From the NCBI GenBank assembly GCA_021816925.1, contig JAKAWQ010000004.1:62001-126000 (forward strand): a DNA stretch of 64,000 nucleotides, written 5' to 3'. How positions within the stretch are numbered: position 1 is the stretch's first letter; each line of letters begins with the position of its first letter. Below are positions 60,244-64,000 of this stretch, in pieces. Both the position numbers and the translations under genes were made by a program. Origin of the DNA: Pseudomonadota bacterium (GTDB taxonomy: Bacteria > Pseudomonadota > Alphaproteobacteria > Acetobacterales > Acetobacteraceae). The notes beneath the pieces were generated by a model. That model was given only the letters and a program-made list of their open reading frames with translations. It was not told the origin of the DNA and did not search any database.

Positions 60244-61374
60244 TCACGCCTGCTCCGCCTGGCAGGCACACCAGACACACTGACAATCCCGATGATCGCA
60301 ACTCGGATCCGCGAGCGGCCGCCGGTAGAACCGGCGCGCCATCGGAAAGAGAACCCGGCTCAGAATCGAAGGCCCATAAAATCGGCGCAGCACCAGCCCC
60401 GTATCTCCCGCCGCCAGACGATTGACCGCCGATTGCCACCCGCGCTCACCGAGCGCATTGAAGAGCATTCGATTGACCACCCCGGCTGAGAGACCGGGCC
60501 GCAGCGCCTGCCGCCAGAGGCGCTCGTAGCTCACCCCCTCGATCACGCTCCGGGCCGCGAGCGCACCGGAGCGCATGGCATAGCGTAGCCCGAAACCCGC
60601 AAGAGCATCCTGAAAACCTGCCTGCTCGCCGATCACCGGGTGGCCGCCCTGCACGGCGTGGCGCGGCACGCGCACATTGATGAAGCCGCCGAACGGCCGC
60701 GCAACGCGCATGGTCAGGCCGGCCTTCTCGACAAAAAACCTGGCCGTCCGCTTCAGATATTCGGCCTGATGCTTGAACTCCGTGAAGAGGCAGGTGGCGA
60801 GCGTGCCGCGCCCGCCATGCACGAGCAGATAGGCATAACCGAGCGGCGCAAGGTCATTGCCGAGCGCGAACCAATCGCCATCCGCCATGTCTGTCTCGAA
60901 CACGTAGCCGACCGCGATCGCCCCGGCGATGCGCGGCCCGCCGGCGAGGATGCCTTTGCCCTCCAGGTGCTGGACCTTGTCGCCGAACCGGATTTCGGCC
61001 CCGGCGCGCCGCGCCTGGCTCAGCAGCCCCTCGTCGAGAGTTCCGGGGAGGCTACCACGGCGGACAGTGTAATAGAGAGGGCGGCTGCTTCGTACTTTGC
61101 GCGCCCGCCCTTTCGGATCGAAAACAGTTCCCTCCTTTACCGGATAGCTATCGAAATCGGCGGCGACACCGAAGCTCCACATCTCCTCGAGCACATCGCG
61201 CTCGTCGCTCCAGTTCTCGAGCCCCTGGAAATCATCATGGAAGCGGTGCCCGATACTCTCATGCCATTCCCGCACCACCACCGTCCGCCCCGCCCGGGCC
61301 AGCACGATGGCGGAGACGAGTCCCGCCGGCCCGGCGCCGGCGATCGTGATGGAATCGGACTCGCGCGCACTCAT
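60244..61374 (-). CDS. FAD-dependent oxidoreductase (geranylgeranyl-reductase-like) with Cys-rich tail
   Basis: Protein of 376 residues. The N-terminal dinucleotide motif is ITIAGAGPAGLVSAIVLARA; GGHPVIGEQAGFQDALAGFG is the second FAD stretch, as in geranylgeranyl reductase and tryptophan-halogenase relatives. The tail PSCDHRDCQCVWCACQAEQA has five cysteines in about 15 residues and may bind metal or a cluster. It overlaps the phaC stop region by 4 bp. Substrate unknown. Confidence 0.82.
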   Translation of the reverse strand: MSARESDSITIAGAGPAGLVSAIVLARAGRTVVVREWHESIGHRFHDDFQGLENWSDERDVLEEMWSFGVAADFDSYPVKEGTVFDPKGRARKVRSSRPLYYTVRRGSLPGTLDEGLLSQARRAGAEIRFGDKVQHLEGKGILAGGPRIAGAIAVGYVFETDMADGDWFALGNDLAPLGYAYLLVHGGRGTLATCLFTEFKHQAEYLKRTARFFVEKAGLTMRVARPFGGFINVRVPRHAVQGGHPVIGEQAGFQDALAGFGLRYAMRSGALAARSVIEGVSYERLWRQALRPGLSAGVVNRMLFNALGERGWQSAVNRLAAGDTGLVLRRFYGPSILSRVLFPMARRFYRRPLADPSCDHRDCQCVWCACQAEQA

Positions 61375-63121
61375 CGTTCGAGCACATAGGTTCCGGGCGC
61401 GTCACAAAGCGGTTTGTAGCCGCGCTCCGGCGCGCCCATCGACGGCGGAGCAACCGCCATCTCGCCGGAGTGGCGGGTGAGCCAGTCGCCCCAGCACGGC
61501 CACCACGACCCGTCCATCTTGGTCGCCCGTGCTTGCCATGCGTCGGGATCGACGTACGGCTCATTCTCGCGATGCGTCGCGATCTGGTGATGCCGGTGCG
61601 GATGGCCCGGCGGATTGACGATCCCCGCGTTGTGGCCGCCATTCGACAGAACGAAGGTCACGTCGGCGTCAGTCAGCATCTGGATCTTGTACACGGATCG
61701 CCAGGGCGCGACGTGGTCCGTGATCGTGCTGACGGCAAACACCGGCACCCGGATGTCACGCAGCGAAACCGGCCGCCCGCCGACCTCGAAACGGCCCTCG
61801 GCAAGATCGTTGTTGAGAAAGAGCCGCCGCAGATATTCGGAGTGCATGCGAGCCGGCATGCGCGTCGCATCGGCGTTCCACGCCATCAGGTCGATCATCG
61901 GCGTGCGCTCGCCCAAGAGATACCCCCGCACCATGGCCGACCAGCTCAGGTCGTTCGAGCGCAGAAGCTGGAATGTGCCGGCCATCTGCCTCGCATCGAG
62001 ATAGCCACGCTCGGCCATTATCTGCTCGAGGAACCGGACCTGGTCCTCATCGATGAACAATGTGAGCTCGCCCGCTTCGGTGAAATCCGTCTGCGCGGCG
62101 AACAGGGTCACGCCGGAGAGTCGCTCCTCTCCATCGCGGCCCATCGCAGCCGCGGCGATCGCGAGTAACGTGCCGCCTAGGCAATAGCCGACCGCGTGTA
62201 CCTTCGCCCCCGGCACGATCGCGTTCACGGCGGCGAGCACCGCCCGGAACCCGAGCTGGTGATAGTCCTCCATGCCGAGCGACCGGTCCTCACCGCCCGG
62301 ATTCTTCCAGGAAACGACGAAAACCGTATGCCCCCGCCCGACCAGCCAGCGGACCAGCGAGTTCTCCGGCGAGAGATCGAGGATGTAGTATTTCATGATC
62401 CAGGCGGGGATGATCAGGATGGGCTCAGTACACACCCTCTCCGTCGCCGGCGCATACTGAATGAGCTCCATCAGCCGGTTGCGGAGCACCACCTTGCCGG
62501 GCGTGACCGCCAGGTTGCGGCCGACGGCAAAGTCCTCGGCGCCGGCGGGCGGGCGGCCTGCGATCTGCCGTTGCAGATCATCGAGCGCGTACATCGCGCC
62601 CCGCGCGAAATTGAGCCCGCCTTCACGCAAGCTCGCAGCGATCACCTCCGGATTGCTCCAGGGGAAGTTCGCCGGCGCCACCGTGTCGAGCACAGTTGGC
62701 GCACGGTGAAGCCGACAATGTCCGCGTGATGGCGGCTCACACCCGGCACATCGGTTGTCGCCGCCCGCCACCATCCTTCCCACGCAAGAAAGGCTCGTGC
62801 CATAACGTCGAACGGCCAGCTTCGCCAAGCCGCCGCCGCGAAACGCCGGTCCGGCAGAGCCGCTTCGGACGCGCCGAAAAAGCCGCGCGCCGACTCCCCC
62901 GCTCCGGCCGCTACATCTTGCACCGCCCGCGCCGCGGAAAGAGCAAGCGCGATCTGCTTGTCGGGCGAAACCGCCAGATGATCGAACCAGTCCGCGAAGG
63001 CAACCCTGAGCGCAAGCAGGGAAATCCCGCCCGTGAGCCGCGCCAGCGCCGCTTGGAACGGCTGATCGAAGCTTGAGGAAGGGGCCTGCTCGCGTGGCGC
63101 CGCTTCGGCCGTGTCCGTCAT
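61371..63121 (-). pseudogene. phaC: Poly(3-hydroxyalkanoate) synthase, frameshifted
   Basis: The N-terminal part (from ATG 63121; MTDTAEAAPREQAP, AFLAWEGWWRAATTDVPGVS, RHHADIVGFTVRQ) is in one frame and the rest (LDTVAPANFPWSNPEVIAAS to the end) in another. The shift lies around 62690-62705 and one base change would restore a product near 580 residues. The catalytic triad is intact: lipase box VGYCLGG, Asp in STITDHVAPW, His in SNGGHNAG. Either a recent pseudogene or a sequencing error. The start overlaps the DUF5676 gene by 4 bp. Confidence 0.85.
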
Positions 63122-63441
63122 CGTTCGAACCTGACCGAGAAGTAGTTGAACAGCGGCACAAAGATCAGCGCCACGTACCAGCCATAGGCGAGGCTGTCGA
63201 TCAGGCCGATCAGGGAACTTCCCCAGCTCAACCAGGTGAAGCCGGGCAACAGATGATCCCAGTACCGGTGCATCTCGTAGGCTGGAAAGACGAGGTCGTA
63301 GCCGACGCAAAGAACATAGGTGATAGCAAGGAAAAGGCTGAGCGCCGCCCCGAACGGCACGAGTGGCAGCCGCGGCGCACGCCGCAGGCGGGCAACAAAC
63401 TCGGACGTGATCATCGCTCCCTGGATTCGATCAGCAGCCAT
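63118..63441 (-). CDS. DUF5676-type small membrane protein
   Basis: Protein of 107 residues (87 if started at ATG 63414) with two hydrophobic segments: PFGAALSLFLAITYVLCVGY and the typical C-terminus LIGLIDSLAYGWYVALIFVP then LFNYF. This pattern marks the DUF5676 family, often next to YHS and metal-handling genes. The 63441 start overlaps the YHS gene by 11 bp; the 63414 ATG has GGGAG too close (2 bp) so I prefer the former, weakly. Confidence 0.8.
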   Translation of the reverse strand: MAADRIQGAMITSEFVARLRRAPRLPLVPFGAALSLFLAITYVLCVGYDLVFPAYEMHRYWDHLLPGFTWLSWGSSLIGLIDSLAYGWYVALIFVPLFNYFSVRFER

Positions 63442-63784
63442 GGTGTTGCGTCTCCTTCTCGCTCGTAGCGGCATTGGCCTGCTTCAGGTACGCCTCCGGG
63501 TTCGCCTCGAAGGCATCGCGATGCTGGGCGGAGCAGAAGTAGTAGATGGTTCCGCGATGCACGGAGGCCTTCGCATTCGCAACCGCAACCTGCATCCCGC
63601 AGACCGGATCGATCGCCGTTCCGTCCATCACCGCCGGCAGATTGCTCGAGGAGCGCGGCATGCTTCCCGTATCGGAATCGTGCTGGTGGCGGCCGTGGCC
63701 CATCACGTGCGCGCCGCACCCCCCGCGCATCATCATGAAGAAGAAGAGCGCAATCAGTCCGAACCAGAGAAGTGTCGTGATCAT
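63431..63784 (-). CDS. Membrane-anchored YHS domain protein
   Basis: Protein of 117 residues. An N-terminal transmembrane helix (TLLWFGLIALFFFMMMRGGC) and His-rich stretch (HVMGHGRHQHDSD) are followed by a YHS domain (DPVCGMQVAVANAKASVHRG, IYYFCSAQHRDAFEANPEAY). GGAG is 8 bp from the ATG at 63784. First gene of the leftward operon behind the FNR-type promoter; probably metal-binding. Confidence 0.85.
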   Translation of the reverse strand: MITTLLWFGLIALFFFMMMRGGCGAHVMGHGRHQHDSDTGSMPRSSSNLPAVMDGTAIDPVCGMQVAVANAKASVHRGTIYYFCSAQHRDAFEANPEAYLKQANAATSEKETQHHGC

Positions 63785-63943
63785 GCCGGAACTCCGTTTC
63801 CGCCCTGCCGGCGCACCGCGCCCCATTCCTCGCTGGCCACCGTGCAGGCACTATCGCCCTTGTCCGGAGTCGGCCCGCGATCCGCTGGTCTTGCCGTCTC
63901 GCCGTCCAAGGCCTTGCGCCTCTTCTATACTCTACTTAGGTAT

Positions 63944-63985
63944 CGTATAGTCGCCATGACCGTCCGCCGCATTGATCTGGTTCAA
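63944..63985 (-). promoter_or_regulatory. Class II FNR-type promoter of the YHS-DUF5676-phaC operon
   Basis: TTGAT-CTGG-TTCAA (63972-63985) matches the FNR consensus at nine of ten positions. On the minus strand TATACG (63944-63949) is a -10. This predicts a start near 63937 with the box centred at -41.5, the standard class II activator position. The leader to the ATG at 63784 would be about 150 bp. A rightward gene beyond the window could also use the box. Confidence 0.65.
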
Positions 63986-64000
63986 TCGCCAGAAGCGGGC

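Overview
The window is GC-rich, densely coded DNA from an alphaproteobacterium, most likely a Rhodospirillales/Acetobacteraceae-type chromosome. This is inferred from codon bias, the many 4-bp start/stop overlaps and the gene content: PHA synthase, HiPIP, molbindin, NMT1-type ABC importer, Hyf-like complex and FNR-type boxes. I see no rRNA, tRNA, CRISPR array or intact insertion sequence.

Layout. 1-5.1 kb: a catabolic operon with a truncated acyl-CoA synthetase, an NMT1/SsuBC-type ABC importer, a MaoC-like dehydratase and a MarR regulator. 5.2-7.1 kb: a PEP-CTERM exported protein behind a near-consensus sigma-54 promoter, then a decayed PEP synthase fragment. 7.1-10.2 kb: glycerate 2-kinase, a heparanase-like Tat protein and a GreA-like factor. 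10.3-17.5 kb: an HTH regulator followed by hyfB-C-E-F-G-I-like genes. Their large subunit lacks the NiFe cysteines, so this is a hydrogenase-4/complex-I relative that probably is not a hydrogenase. 17.6-22 kb: an M20 amidohydrolase divergent from an aldehyde dehydrogenase/molbindin/2-hydroxyacid dehydrogenase set. 22-26.7 kb: a ribose-type sugar ABC operon.

27.1-39.3 kb is the accessory part. It holds a Crp/Fnr regulator, two secreted glycine-rich repeat proteins, tandem Hsp20 genes behind a CIRCE element, a methyltransferase, a DevBCA-like exporter, and many broken genes: a Crp/Fnr remnant, two frameshifted secreted proteins and a P-type ATPase tail, plus an FtsH ectodomain without its ATPase. 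Several TTGAT-N4-ATCAA (FNR/FixK-type) boxes are found here, and more near 55-56 kb and at 64 kb. At two places the box is centred about 41.5 bp upstream of the predicted start of transcription. This suggests an oxygen-responsive regulon tying together the repeat proteins, the Met-rich/HiPIP operon and the YHS-DUF5676-PhaC-FabI operon.

39.4-51 kb: glucarate dehydratase, a second enolase-superfamily enzyme, transporters, methylmalonate-semialdehyde dehydrogenase and a shikimate dehydrogenase. 51-57.9 kb: a fused CoA-binding/O-acetylhomoserine sulfhydrylase, dodecin, a Met-rich small-protein/HiPIP operon, two methyltransferases, and an ArsR-rhodanese regulator divergent from a persulfide-dioxygenase-like hydrolase (sulfur handling). 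57.9-64 kb: an MFS transporter, then a leftward operon of YHS, DUF5676, frameshifted phaC, FAD reductase and fabI, with a further YHS gene.

All functions are homology-style readings by eye; no search was run.
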